From assembly GCF_004959855.1 (NCBI RefSeq), contig NZ_SPNT01000002.1:670423-734422 (forward strand): 64,000 nucleotides of DNA, given 5' to 3'. A model generated the notes under the pieces. It ran no database searches, was not told the origin of the DNA, and worked only from the letters and a program-made list of their open reading frames with translations. The position numbers were made by a program, and so were the translations under genes. The stretch comes from Nitratireductor sp. XY-223. Lineage in GTDB: Bacteria > Pseudomonadota > Alphaproteobacteria > Rhizobiales > Rhizobiaceae. Position 1 is the first letter of the stretch, and each line of letters starts with the position of its first letter. This document shows, in pieces, positions 1 through 8,041 of this stretch.

Positions 1-1
1 G

Positions 2-349
2 GGCGATCTCAATATCGCCCCGCTGGAGACCGATGTCTGGTCGCACAAGCAGCTTTTAAGGGTGGTCAGCCACACGCCGGTCGAGACCGAGGGCCTGAAC
101 GAGGTCCAGGAAAGAGGCGCGTGGGTGGATCTTGTGCGCCAGCATGTCCCGCCCGAAGAGAAGCTCTTCACCTGGTGGAGCTACCGCGCCCGTGACTGGG
201 ACCTGGCGGACAAGGGCCGCAGGCTGGACCACATCTGGTCATCCGCCGACCTGTCGCCGGCGCTGCGCGACGTCACCGTGCTGCGTGAAGCCCGCGGCTG
301 GGAGCGGCCGTCGGACCACGTGCCGGTATTTGCCCATTTCAGGTTCTGA
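2..349 (+). CDS. xthA: Exodeoxyribonuclease III, C-terminal part (5' truncated by window)
   Basis: The last 115 residues of an exonuclease III / AP endonuclease of the EEP superfamily, which cuts at abasic sites and removes 3' blocking groups in base-excision repair. The visible part starts with the G-D-L-N-I-A-P motif (the Asp-Asn metal/phosphate site) and contains R-R-L-D-H-I-W and, near the end, S-D-H-V-P-V, whose Asp-His pair is the catalytic base couple of the family. The reading frame is open at base 2, so the gene begins before the window. It converges on the cyclic-nucleotide-binding gene, 21 bases away. Confidence 0.95.
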   Translation, partial: GDLNIAPLETDVWSHKQLLRVVSHTPVETEGLNEVQERGAWVDLVRQHVPPEEKLFTWWSYRARDWDLADKGRRLDHIWSSADLSPALRDVTVLREARGWERPSDHVPVFAHFRF

Positions 350-370
350 ATCCCGCCGCCGGCGGTCCGG

Positions 371-841
371 CTATTTGTCCACCGCCTCCTCGAACCGCCA
401 GGCAAGCTGGTCGATGTCATTGAGCATGGCGGACAGGTTGCGCCTGATGCGTTCCTGAAGCAGCGAGGCGATTTCGGGATATTCCTCCATCATGCGTCGG
501 AACATGGGCCGATGAATCCGCATGACCTCGCTGTCCTCGAGCGCCACGACCGTCATCTTGCGATTGGCCGTCGACACAATGGCGAGTTCGCCGAGGAGAT
601 CGCCGGCATCCGCCTCGCCGATCTGCTCCGGCTTGCCCTTGCGGTTGCGCTGCAGCAGCTTGAACCGGCCCGACAGGATGACGAAGGCGCAATCGGCGGA
701 CGATCCCTCATGGAAGAGGGGCCGGTTCCGTGCGACGGATTTCCGCTCGGCGCCGAAGGCGATCAGGCGCAGCATTTCATCGCTGAAGCCGCTGAACAGC
801 GGGACTTTCGACAAAAGCGTTATATCGTCGGTCAGTGCCAT
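371..841 (-). CDS. Cyclic nucleotide-binding domain protein without DNA-binding domain
   Basis: A 156-residue protein that is almost entirely one cNMP-binding beta-barrel (about residues 12-130). The phosphate-binding cassette is recognisable: G-E-L-A-I, then an Arg in N-R-K-M-T, the residue that normally contacts the cyclic phosphate. There is no helix-turn-helix, kinase or channel domain, so it must act through a partner. It lies 23 bases downstream of the response regulator on the same strand and is probably co-transcribed. The Brucella otpR locus has the same pairing, with this gene annotated there as a cAMP-dependent kinase regulatory subunit homologue. Ligand and partner are unknown. 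Confidence 0.85.
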   Translation of the reverse strand: MALTDDITLLSKVPLFSGFSDEMLRLIAFGAERKSVARNRPLFHEGSSADCAFVILSGRFKLLQRNRKGKPEQIGEADAGDLLGELAIVSTANRKMTVVALEDSEVMRIHRPMFRRMMEEYPEIASLLQERIRRNLSAMLNDIDQLAWRFEEAVDK

Positions 842-864
842 GGCGCGGGTGGCCTCAACTTGCT

Positions 865-1548
865 CTAGGGAATGATCTTGTAGCCGCCGCTTTCCGTGAC
901 CAGGATTTCGGCGTTGGACGGGTCGCGTTCGATCTTCTGGCGAAGCCGGTATACGTGGGTTTCGAGCGTGTGCGTCGTGACGCCCGAATTGTAGCCCCAG
1001 ACCTCCTCGAGCAGCACGTCGCGGGTGACCACCTTCTCGTCGGCGCGGTAAAGGTAGCGGATGATGGCCGATTCCTTTTCCGTCAGCCTGATCTTGCTGC
1101 CCTTCTCGTCGACCAGGAGCTTCTGGCTGGGCTTGAAGGTGTAGGGACCCACCGTGAAGGTTGCGTCCTCGCTCTGCTCGTGCTGGCGCAGCTGGGCGCG
1201 CACGCGGGCGAGCAGCACTGCGAAGCGGAACGGCTTGGTCACGTAGTCGTTGGCGCCCGCCTCCAGCCCCAAAATGGTGTCGGAATCGGTGTCGTGGCCG
1301 GTCAGCATGATGATCGGCGCCTTGAACCCGCCTTTGCGGAGCAGTTTCACGGCCTCGCGGCCATCCATGTCCGGCAGACCCACATCCATGATCAAAAGGT
1401 CGATATGGTTGCCCCGGGCAGCCTGAATGCCTTTTGTCGCGGACGATTCCTCGAGAATCGAGAACTCTTCGTAGAGCGAGAGCTGCTCGACGAGGGTTTC
1501 CCGAAGATCATCGTCATCATCGACGAGAAGGATGGTTCTGGCTGTCAT
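865..1548 (-). CDS. cenR: OmpR-family response regulator, CenR/OtpR-like
   Basis: Two-component response regulator of 227 residues: receiver domain at about 1-125 with the acidic pocket (D-D-D-D-D near 10-14), phospho-acceptor Asp55 in I-M-D-V-G-L-P, Thr83 and Lys105, then an OmpR/PhoB winged helix (about 135-225). The ATG at 1546-1548 is chosen because a GGAGGG Shine-Dalgarno lies 6-8 bases upstream and the protein then begins directly with the receiver; a longer in-frame start at 1635 has no such support. Pairing with a cyclic-nucleotide-binding gene matches the alphaproteobacterial CenR/OtpR locus, an envelope and cell-cycle regulator. No histidine kinase is adjacent. The exact orthologue name is inferred from context. 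Confidence 0.75.
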   Translation of the reverse strand: MTARTILLVDDDDDLRETLVEQLSLYEEFSILEESSATKGIQAARGNHIDLLIMDVGLPDMDGREAVKLLRKGGFKAPIIMLTGHDTDSDTILGLEAGANDYVTKPFRFAVLLARVRAQLRQHEQSEDATFTVGPYTFKPSQKLLVDEKGSKIRLTEKESAIIRYLYRADEKVVTRDVLLEEVWGYNSGVTTHTLETHVYRLRQKIERDPSNAEILVTESGGYKIIP

Positions 1549-1661
1549 GCAATCCCTCCAAGTGAGAATGTGCTCATCGCGCCTTAAATAGTCCTGTTCG
1601 CCTAAATGTAAAAGTGTTGTACACGCAAAGCACACTCAGCTGTGATCCCAAAGATCATTTC

Positions 1662-2213
1662 GTGATTAACAGGGTAAATAAGGATTGCGTCAAAATCCGA
1701 GCACTGAAGTCAGTAATTGTCAGGCGGCATCCGCGTTCCGAAAACGCGGCGCTGGTCAGCGCGGGAAACGTTGTTTTTCCAGCATTCCTGGGCCGTTCCG
1801 GCCGCAGGCTCCTCAAGCGGGAAGGCGACGGGGCCACGCCGCGCGCGCGCATGCGGGTGCTCGGCGGTTTCTACCGGTCCGACAGGCTGAGGCTGCCGCA
1901 GACGCGCCTCACCATGACGGCGATTCGCTCCGACGACGGCTGGTGCGACGACCCGGGGCATGGCGCCTACAACCGCCCCGTGCGGCTGCCCTTCGCACGC
2001 TCCCATGAAAAGATGATGCGAAGCGACGGCCTCTACGACATCTGCCTGGTTCTTGACTGGAACATCAGCGAGCGCAGGCGCCACCGGGGCAGCGCCATCT
2101 TCCTGCATCTGCATGCCGGGCGAACCACCGAGGGCTGTATCGCCGTCGACCGGCGCGCCATGCTGTGGCTGCTGCCGAGGCTGAGCCGCAGAACAGTCGT
2201 CGAGGTGCTCTAG
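1662..2213 (+). CDS. L,D-transpeptidase family (YkuD-like) protein
   Basis: Member of the L,D-transpeptidase catalytic family (COG3786 type), which modifies peptidoglycan peptides through an active-site Cys. Family landmarks are K-R-E-G-D-G-A-T-P, D-D-G-W-C-D-D-P, Y-N-R-P-V-R-L-P and the catalytic stretch I-F-L-H-L-H followed by T-E-G-C-I-A-V, with the nucleophilic Cys about 30 residues from the end. There is no signal peptide, as is common in this subfamily. The start is uncertain: GTG 1662 is chosen, giving 183 residues, but the frame is open back to an ATG at 1614. It is divergent from the CenR-like gene, and its stop codon overlaps that of the convergent DUF1761 gene in a shared CTAG. Confidence 0.85.
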   Translation: MINRVNKDCVKIRALKSVIVRRHPRSENAALVSAGNVVFPAFLGRSGRRLLKREGDGATPRARMRVLGGFYRSDRLRLPQTRLTMTAIRSDDGWCDDPGHGAYNRPVRLPFARSHEKMMRSDGLYDICLVLDWNISERRRHRGSAIFLHLHAGRTTEGCIAVDRRAMLWLLPRLSRRTVVEVL

Positions 2214-2617
2214 GGCCCGAACCAGCCGATGATGGCGCCCATGGCCAGAAGCACGAGCAGCCAGTGCAGGCCGTCGATCAGGGTGAGGTCCCAGCCGAAA
2301 TCCTGGTAGCGGTGATTGACGGCAAGGGTCGTCGCGATAAATCCCAGCCAGACGAAGAAACCGGAGACAAGACCGTTGTAAGGGGTGATCTGGCCGGTGC
2401 CCAGGTGGCCGATCAGGCCGGCGAGAATGAACGCCATGATCAGTTCGCAAATCACCGAGTTGACGAACAGCATCGGCGACATTTTCGCGTCTTCCGGATC
2501 TATCCGCGCCGCCTTCATCCAGGGTTTGCCGAGCGCGCCGTAGTAGACAGCGCCGATGACGAAAGCGGCGACGGTTGCGACCAGCACGCCAATGTAACTT
2601 ATTCCCCCGAAATCCAT
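2210..2617 (-). CDS. DUF1761 four-helix membrane protein
   Basis: A 135-residue integral membrane protein with four predicted hydrophobic helices (about residues 6-28, 48-70, 80-100 and 112-132), matching the DUF1761 family in length and pattern (V-Y-Y-G-A-L-G-K-P-W-M near the first helix). Its biochemical function is unknown. It is the distal gene of the minus-strand run from tsaD, 33 bases downstream of the methyltransferase gene. Its stop overlaps the stop of the L,D-transpeptidase gene. Confidence 0.8.
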   Translation of the reverse strand: MDFGGISYIGVLVATVAAFVIGAVYYGALGKPWMKAARIDPEDAKMSPMLFVNSVICELIMAFILAGLIGHLGTGQITPYNGLVSGFFVWLGFIATTLAVNHRYQDFGWDLTLIDGLHWLLVLLAMGAIIGWFGP

Positions 2618-2650
2618 CTGTGCTCCTCCCGTACAATCAGTCCGCGCAGT

Positions 2651-3307
2651 CTAGTCATTTTCTGGCGCGAACCGCCAGACGGTTGTCCGCTTCACTTCCG
2701 AATCCTCGAGCGCACGGGTGACCGGAACCGCGTATACGGCCAGTTCCTCCAGCCGGTCGCGGGGACAGTAGGCACGGCCCGGGTCGCCGATCAGCACATC
2801 GGCGCCGCGCCGGGCAAGCATTTCAAACCAGGGTGTCACCGCCTCCGCCAGGTCGCGGTCGTAGAAGACGTCGCCGGCGAGCACCACCTGCCAGCCGTCG
2901 TCGGTGCCGATGATGTCGTCGCTCCTGGCGGCGATCTGAACGCCATTGTGCGCGGCGTTCATGGCGGTCGCCATGGCCGACCAGGGATCGATATCGCAGG
3001 CCATCACCGCGCCGGCGCCGGCCAGGCGGGCCGCGATCGCCACGAGGCCGGAGCCGCAGGCGAAATCGAGCACGGACTTGCCGGCAACGAGCCGCGGATG
3101 GTCGAGCACGTGGCGCGCAAGGCCCTGGCCGCCGGCCCAGGCGAAGGCCCAGTAGGGCGGCGGCAGGCCGATCGCCTCCAGGTCTTCCTCGGTCTTTTGC
3201 CAGAGCTCATGGGCCTCCGTCGCCAGCCGCAGCTTCAGTTCAGGCACGTGCGGCGGCACTGTCAGGCTGGTGTTCTGCGCAATGAAGACCTGTGCTTCGG
3301 ATTTCAT
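2651..3307 (-). CDS. Class I SAM-dependent methyltransferase, ETF-beta lysine methyltransferase-like
   Basis: A 218-residue seven-beta-strand methyltransferase. Motif I is V-L-D-F-A-C-G-S-G (about residues 79-87), motif II ends in A-C-D-I-D, and the post-II motif is G-D-V-F-Y-D, the D-x-x-Y signature of the METTL20/METTL21 lysine methyltransferase group. The N-terminal W-A-F-A-W-A-G-G-Q-G-L-A-R segment is also typical of METTL20-like proteins, whose known substrate is the beta subunit of electron-transfer flavoprotein. By homology this enzyme may methylate ETF-beta; no etfAB genes lie nearby, so the substrate is inferred. It follows the EVE gene by 27 bases. Confidence 0.75.
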   Translation of the reverse strand: MKSEAQVFIAQNTSLTVPPHVPELKLRLATEAHELWQKTEEDLEAIGLPPPYWAFAWAGGQGLARHVLDHPRLVAGKSVLDFACGSGLVAIAARLAGAGAVMACDIDPWSAMATAMNAAHNGVQIAARSDDIIGTDDGWQVVLAGDVFYDRDLAEAVTPWFEMLARRGADVLIGDPGRAYCPRDRLEELAVYAVPVTRALEDSEVKRTTVWRFAPEND

Positions 3308-3334
3308 CGATCGGAACGGCGGTACGCGGCCGGG

Positions 3335-3763
3335 TCAGCGGGGCGGCTTGTCGAGGCCCCCCATGCGGCAGATTTCAAGATATTCGTCCTCGGCCACCGG
3401 CTGCACGGACAGCCGCGTGTTGACCACGAGCACCATCTTGGAAAGCGCCGGATTGGCCTTAGCATCCTGCAGGGTCACCGGGTTCGGCATGTCGCAGACC
3501 GCCTTGACGTCGACGCATTCCCAGCGCTCGTCGTCGGTGGTCGAATCGGGGTGGATCTCCTTGCAGACCTCGACGATGCCGACGACGGCCTTTCCCTCGT
3601 TGGAATGGTAGAAGAAGCCCTTGTCGCCGAGTTTCATGGCACGCATGTTGTTGCGGGCCTGGTAGTTGCGGATTCCGTCCCACTCCTCGCCGGCCTCGCC
3701 CTTGGCCTTCTGCTGTTCCCACGACCAGCTATCGGGCTCCGATTTAAACAGCCAATACGCCAT
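3335..3763 (-). CDS. EVE domain protein (Thy28-like)
   Basis: A single EVE domain (PUA-like fold) of 142 residues, starting with M-A-Y-W-L-F-K-S-E-P and containing the conserved Y-Q-A-R-N-N-M-R and F-F-Y-H-S-N segments. EVE domains are thought to read modified bases in DNA or RNA (YTH and PUA relatives), but stand-alone bacterial members have no settled role. Only three bases separate its start from the stop of the YciI-like gene upstream, indicating co-transcription with tsaD-gpsA-yciI. Neighbourhood with the tRNA-modifying tsaD fits an RNA-related role, but this is only context. Confidence 0.9.
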   Translation of the reverse strand: MAYWLFKSEPDSWSWEQQKAKGEAGEEWDGIRNYQARNNMRAMKLGDKGFFYHSNEGKAVVGIVEVCKEIHPDSTTDDERWECVDVKAVCDMPNPVTLQDAKANPALSKMVLVVNTRLSVQPVAEDEYLEICRMGGLDKPPR

Positions 3764-3766
3764 GCT

Positions 3767-4060
3767 TCATGCTCCAGGTTTGTTGAAGACCCAGTTGTAG
3801 GGCCGGATGTCGACAGCCGCAAACAGGCCCGCCTTGGAATAGGGGTCGTCCGCGGCGATCCTGTGCGCCTCTTCCCGCGTATCGGCCTCGACGACCACAA
3901 GGCTTCCATTGGGTTTTTCGTTTTCGTCGAGAAAGGGGCCGGCGAGTTTCAAAACGCCGCTTTCGTTCAAAGCGTTCAGATAGCTGACATGGTCGGGCCG
4001 GATCTCCATCCTGAGATCGAGGCTGTCCGGTTTGTCTGTGCAGATGAGTGCAAAAAGCAT
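3767..4060 (-). CDS. YciI-like protein
   Basis: A 97-residue YciI-family protein (ferredoxin-like alpha/beta fold, COG2350) with the usual start M-L-F-A-L-I-C-T-D-K, the conserved His in P-D-H-V-S-Y-L, and the A-D-D-P-Y segment near the C-terminus. The family resembles muconolactone isomerase, but enzymatic roles are largely unassigned. The ATG at 4058-4060 is preferred for family length and an AAAGGA ribosome-binding site. An upstream ATG at 4088-4090, overlapping the gpsA stop as ATGA, is the alternative and would add ten basic residues. Confidence 0.85.
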   Translation of the reverse strand: MLFALICTDKPDSLDLRMEIRPDHVSYLNALNESGVLKLAGPFLDENEKPNGSLVVVEADTREEAHRIAADDPYSKAGLFAAVDIRPYNWVFNKPGA

Positions 4061-4086
4061 GGGCGGTCCTTTGTCGCGTCTGGTCC

Positions 4087-5082
4087 TCATTCCGATTTCA
4101 ACGGCCGGGTCATCAGGTTCCCGACCGCTTCATCGATGCCGATCTCGCCGCGCAAAATGGCGGCGACCTCCTGTGTTATCGGCATGTCGATCTGTCTTTC
4201 GCTGCTGATCCCGGCAGCCACCGTGGCCGTGTAGGCGCCTTCCGAGAGCGGCGCGCCCGGCGCCATCAGTTCATCGGCCCGGCGGCCCTTGCCGAGCGCG
4301 ATACCGAAGCGCAGGTTGCGCGACTGGTGACTTGTCGCCGTGAGCACCAGGTCGCCAAGGCCGGAAAGACCGGAGACGGTGCGGGCACGGCCGCCATGGG
4401 CCGCCGAGAACCGCATGAGTTCCGCAAGGCCGCGGGCGATCAGCGCCGCACGGGCCGAGTCGCCAAGCCCCCTGCCCTCGACGATGCCGCAGGCAATCGC
4501 CAGGACGTTCTTCAGCGCGCCGCCGGTCTGCACGCCGAATAGATCGTCGGAGGCATAGAGCCGGAACATATTGCCGGACAACCGCCGCACCAGGGCCTCG
4601 GCGGTTGCCTTGCGGGCACTGGCAAGGGTCATGGCCGTCGGCAGCGCATTGGCGATATCGGCGGCAAAACCCGGTCCGGACAGGACCGCGACCGGGTTTT
4701 CCGGTGTTTCCTCGCCAAGAACGTCGGCAAGGAAGGCGCCGCTCTCGCGCTCGATCCCCTTGGCGCAGATGATGAGATGCGCCCTTTCCGGGATGCTGTC
4801 GCGATAGGTCCTGGCGGCGGTCCGCAGTGCCTGCGCCGGCACGGCCATGAGAATGACATCGGCCGTCTTCAGCCGCGCCTCGTCGGCGGTGGCGACAAGG
4901 CCGTCGGGCAGTGTCACGCCGGGAAGCGACGGCGCGTTGATCCGCCGGCTCTGCGCCTCCAGCATGCGATCGCGATCGCGGCCGAAAAGGACAACCGGCT
5001 CGCCGCGCCGGGCGACGACCGTGGCGAGCGCCGTTCCGAATGCGCCGGCGCCGAGGACGGCGGTTTTGATATTGTCGCTCAT
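4087..5082 (-). CDS. gpsA: Glycerol-3-phosphate dehydrogenase [NAD(P)+]
   Basis: Biosynthetic, cytosolic GpsA of 331 residues, reducing dihydroxyacetone phosphate to sn-glycerol-3-phosphate for phospholipid synthesis. The Rossmann motif is [11 protein letters not shown] near the N-terminus; C-A-K-G-I-E and L-S-G-P-G-F-A are the conserved substrate and cofactor segments, and G-L-S-G-L-G-D-L lies in the C-terminal helical domain. Length is as expected. Its ATG overlaps the tsaD stop by four bases (ATGA, 5079-5082), indicating translational coupling; the tsaD-gpsA pairing is common in alphaproteobacteria. Confidence 0.97.
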   Translation of the reverse strand: MSDNIKTAVLGAGAFGTALATVVARRGEPVVLFGRDRDRMLEAQSRRINAPSLPGVTLPDGLVATADEARLKTADVILMAVPAQALRTAARTYRDSIPERAHLIICAKGIERESGAFLADVLGEETPENPVAVLSGPGFAADIANALPTAMTLASARKATAEALVRRLSGNMFRLYASDDLFGVQTGGALKNVLAIACGIVEGRGLGDSARAALIARGLAELMRFSAAHGGRARTVSGLSGLGDLVLTATSHQSRNLRFGIALGKGRRADELMAPGAPLSEGAYTATVAAGISSERQIDMPITQEVAAILRGEIGIDEAVGNLMTRPLKSE

Positions 5083-6176
5083 GCCTTGGCCCCCCGCTTG
5101 CCGTGGCCGACCCGGGCAACCGCGTTCTCATCGAGCGGCCAGCGCGAACGCGGCGCGACATCCAGCCGGTCGCCGCCGATCCCCCGCGCCATGCGTTCGG
5201 CACCGGCCCAGGCGATCATCGCACCGTTGTCGGTGCACAGCTGCAACGGCGGTGCGACGAAACGGAAACCGCGTTCGCCGCACAGATCCTTCAGGCAGGC
5301 ACGGATGGCGCTGTTGGCGGCGACGCCGCCGGCGACGACAAGCGGCGGGTCGGCGCGTTCGCCGCCGTAGATGCCGGCGAAGCGGTCGAGGCTGCGCCCG
5401 ACGCGTTCCCGCAATGTGGCGGTGATGGCACCCTGGAAGGACGCGCAGATATCGGCGATGTCCTTATCGCTCAACGGCGCGATTTCCTGCGCGGCCTGGC
5501 GCACGGCCGTTTTCAGCCCGGAAAAGGAAAAATCCAGGCGCTTCTCGCCGCGCAGCGGTGTCGGAAGGTCAAACCGGGTCGCATCGCCCCGCGCCGCCGC
5601 TCGTTCCACTTCCGGTCCGCCCGGATAGGGAAGGCCGAGCAGTTTCGCCGTCTTGTCGAAGGCCTCGCCGAGCGCGTCGTCGATGGTCGTTCCCCAGCGC
5701 TGGTAGTCGCCGACGCCGCGCACGAGGATCATCTGGGTGTGGCCGCCGGAAACGAGCAAAAGCAGGTATGGAAACTCCAACCCGTCCGTCAGCCGTGCGG
5801 TCAGGGCATGACCCTCCAGATGGTTGATGGCGTAAAGCGGTTTCGCACCCGCCGCGGCGAGCGCCTTTGCGGTCATCAGTCCGACGATCAGGCCGCCGAT
5901 CAGCCCGGGGCCGGCGGTTGCGGCAATGGCGTCAAGGTCGCCGAGTTCGACGCCGGCGTCGCCCAGCGCCTTTTCGACAAGGCCGTCGAGCCGCTCGACA
6001 TGGGCACGGGCCGCGATTTCCGGAACCACGCCGCCATAGGCCGCGTGTTCGTCGAGCTGGCTGAAGACGATGTCCGACAGGATTTCGCCGCTGCCGTCGC
6101 CATGGCGGCGCACCACGGCCGCGGCGGTTTCGTCGCAGCTTGTCTCGATACCGAGAATACAGGTTGCAGTGTCCAT
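5079..6176 (-). CDS. tsaD: tRNA N6-adenosine threonylcarbamoyltransferase
   Basis: TsaD/Kae1/Gcp protein of 365 residues, transferring threonylcarbamoyl to A37 of ANN-decoding tRNAs together with TsaB and TsaE. It starts with [11 protein letters not shown] and carries the metal-binding H-L-E-G-H motif (His-x3-His) at about residues 113-117, followed by L-L-L-V-S-G-G-H-T and, later, V-V-A-G-G-V-A-A-N. It is the first gene of the minus-strand run tsaD-gpsA-yciI-EVE-methyltransferase-DUF1761 and is divergent from hemC across about 70 bases. Confidence 0.97.
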   Translation of the reverse strand: MDTATCILGIETSCDETAAAVVRRHGDGSGEILSDIVFSQLDEHAAYGGVVPEIAARAHVERLDGLVEKALGDAGVELGDLDAIAATAGPGLIGGLIVGLMTAKALAAAGAKPLYAINHLEGHALTARLTDGLEFPYLLLLVSGGHTQMILVRGVGDYQRWGTTIDDALGEAFDKTAKLLGLPYPGGPEVERAAARGDATRFDLPTPLRGEKRLDFSFSGLKTAVRQAAQEIAPLSDKDIADICASFQGAITATLRERVGRSLDRFAGIYGGERADPPLVVAGGVAANSAIRACLKDLCGERGFRFVAPPLQLCTDNGAMIAWAGAERMARGIGGDRLDVAPRSRWPLDENAVARVGHGKRGAKA

Positions 6177-6247
6177 GGCCCTATCGGTGATTGCGGAACG
6201 CGAAAATCCTGTTTACCTGTGCCTCTGGTAATAACGGAACCCGTCGG

Positions 6248-7177
6248 ATGCAAACAAAACCTTTCCGTATCGGCACGCGCGGAAGCCCGCTGGCGCTGGC
6301 GCAGGCTGAAGAAACGCGCGACCGCCTGATCAAAGCGCACGGGTTGCCGCCCGAGGCCTTCGAGATCGCGGTGATCTCGACGAAGGGCGACCGTATCACC
6401 GACCGGCCGCTTGCCGAAATCGGCGGCAAGGGCCTCTTTACCGAGGAAATCGAGGCGCAGCTTTCGGACGGGCGCATCGATATCGCCGTGCATTCCTCCA
6501 AGGACATGCCGACCGTGCTTCCGAAGGGCCTTTATCTTTCGGCCTTCCTGCCGCGCGAAGACGTTCGCGACGCCTTTATCGGCCGCGAAGCGCGCAGGAT
6601 CGCCGATCTGCCGCAGGGCGCCACGGTGGGCACGTCGTCGCTGCGGCGGCAGGCGCTGGTGCGCCGGGCGCGGCCCGATCTCAACGTCGTGCCGTTTCGC
6701 GGCAACGTGCAAACGCGCATGCGTAAACTCGAGGAAGGCATCGTCGACGGTACGCTGCTGGCGATGGCCGGCCTCAAGCGGCTCGGACTGCAAGACAATG
6801 CGACCGACGTCATGGCAGTGGACGATTTTTTGCCGGCGCTCGGACAGGGTGCGATCTGCGTTGAAAGCCGCACGGACGATACCGAAACCGACCGGCTGCT
6901 CGCACCGGTCAATGACGATGCGACACGAACGGCACTTCACTGCGAGCGGGCGTTCCTTGCGGCGCTGGACGGGTCATGCCGCACACCGATCGCCGGGCTG
7001 GCGACGGTCACCGGCGATACGCTGGCCTTTTCCGGGATGATCCTGTCGCCGGACGGGACAGCGAGTTTTTCGGTCTCCCGAAATGGCACGCCGGCCGAAG
7101 CGGCCGACCTCGGCCGGGATGCCGGTGAAGCGGTGCGCGCCGATGCCGGGCCGGACTTTTTCGAAAGCTGGTCCTGA
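6248..7177 (+). CDS. hemC: Porphobilinogen deaminase (hydroxymethylbilane synthase)
   Basis: HemC of 309 residues, polymerising four porphobilinogens into hydroxymethylbilane in tetrapyrrole synthesis. It begins [12 protein letters not shown], contains H-S-S-K-D-M-P-T and R-G-N-V-Q-T-R, and the dipyrromethane-cofactor Cys in L-D-G-S-C-R-T-P. The ATG at 6248 puts the first beta strand at the usual position. An in-frame ATG at 6191 would add 19 unrelated residues and sit 15 bases from the divergent tsaD start, so it is not used. hemD follows after three bases. Confidence 0.97.
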   Translation: MQTKPFRIGTRGSPLALAQAEETRDRLIKAHGLPPEAFEIAVISTKGDRITDRPLAEIGGKGLFTEEIEAQLSDGRIDIAVHSSKDMPTVLPKGLYLSAFLPREDVRDAFIGREARRIADLPQGATVGTSSLRRQALVRRARPDLNVVPFRGNVQTRMRKLEEGIVDGTLLAMAGLKRLGLQDNATDVMAVDDFLPALGQGAICVESRTDDTETDRLLAPVNDDATRTALHCERAFLAALDGSCRTPIAGLATVTGDTLAFSGMILSPDGTASFSVSRNGTPAEAADLGRDAGEAVRADAGPDFFESWS

Positions 7178-7180
7178 TCC

Positions 7181-7933
7181 ATGCGCGTGCTCGTCACCAG
7201 GCCGGAGCCGGGCGCTTCGAATACGGCGGACGTGCTGCGCGCCCGCGGCCTCGAACCGATGCTGATGCCGCTGACCCGTACCGTCGAACTGACACCGGGC
7301 AAATCCGACCTCTCGGCCGCACGGTCCGCTGCCTATGCGGTGACCAGCGCCAATGCCGTGCGGGCATGGCAGTCACTCGGCATCGACGAGGACAGTCTCG
7401 GCCATCCGGTCTACGCGGTGGGTGAACGCACGGGCGCCATGGCGGCGCAGGCCGGATTCAAGGATGTGCGGACCGGCGACGGCGACGGCGCGCAACTCGC
7501 CGAAAAGATCCTGTCCGATATCGGAAACGGGGCCTTGTCTGTGACCGAGCGGGCGCCGCTCGTCTACGTGGCCGGCAAGCTGCGCCACGGGCAGTTCGAA
7601 TCCGTGCTCGATCGCGAAAGCGTACCGTTGAGAACGGTCGAGACCTATGAAATCGTGCAAATAAGTTATTCAACTGACTTTATTGAGGCGCTTTTCCAGG
7701 ACGATCCGCCGCGCGTGGTTTTGTTCTACTCCGCGGTCGCGGCAGGACGTTTCTTTCATGTACTGAACACCACCTTAAATCTTAATGTATTGAATAATTG
7801 CACTTTTTTCTGCCTCAGCAAAAATGTTGCCGAGGAAATACCCGTTGAATTTGAGGAAAGGGCCGCTGTCGCTGCGGTGCCGGACGAGGCGCATCTGATG
7901 GCTCTGTTCGATGATTGCGACATTCAGTTGTAA
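7181..7933 (+). CDS. hemD: Uroporphyrinogen-III synthase
   Basis: HemD-like protein of 250 residues, cyclising and inverting ring D of hydroxymethylbilane to uroporphyrinogen III. The family diverges strongly, but the N-terminal V-L-V-T-R-P-E-P-G-A, the Y-A-V-T-S-A-N-A-V-R-A motif, the Y-A-V-G-E-R-T hinge region and V-V-L-F-Y-S-A-V-A-A-G-R-F-F are diagnostic. Position directly after hemC confirms it. The stretch from about 7650 to 7900 is visibly richer in A and T than its surroundings (TTA Leu and AAT Asn codons), but the frame stays open and the helix pattern is intact. Confidence 0.93.
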   Translation: MRVLVTRPEPGASNTADVLRARGLEPMLMPLTRTVELTPGKSDLSAARSAAYAVTSANAVRAWQSLGIDEDSLGHPVYAVGERTGAMAAQAGFKDVRTGDGDGAQLAEKILSDIGNGALSVTERAPLVYVAGKLRHGQFESVLDRESVPLRTVETYEIVQISYSTDFIEALFQDDPPRVVLFYSAVAAGRFFHVLNTTLNLNVLNNCTFFCLSKNVAEEIPVEFEERAAVAAVPDEAHLMALFDDCDIQL

Positions 7934-8041
7934 AAAATCGCCGGTGCGTCCCTTCCATCCATTATGCACCGCAACTAAGTTCTGAAGCGACAGCCCGTCG
8001 TCCCATCAACCGCACAGTCAGACTTCCTGAGAGGCTTTTTC

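Noticed and set aside
2165..4234. Long open frame of 689 codons on the plus strand
   Set aside because: It runs antisense through four well-supported minus-strand genes (DUF1761, methyltransferase, EVE, YciI) and has no family features; high-GC DNA gives long antisense frames.
6191..6247. Upstream ATG for hemC
   Set aside because: It would add 19 residues unlike the family and crowd the divergent tsaD start.
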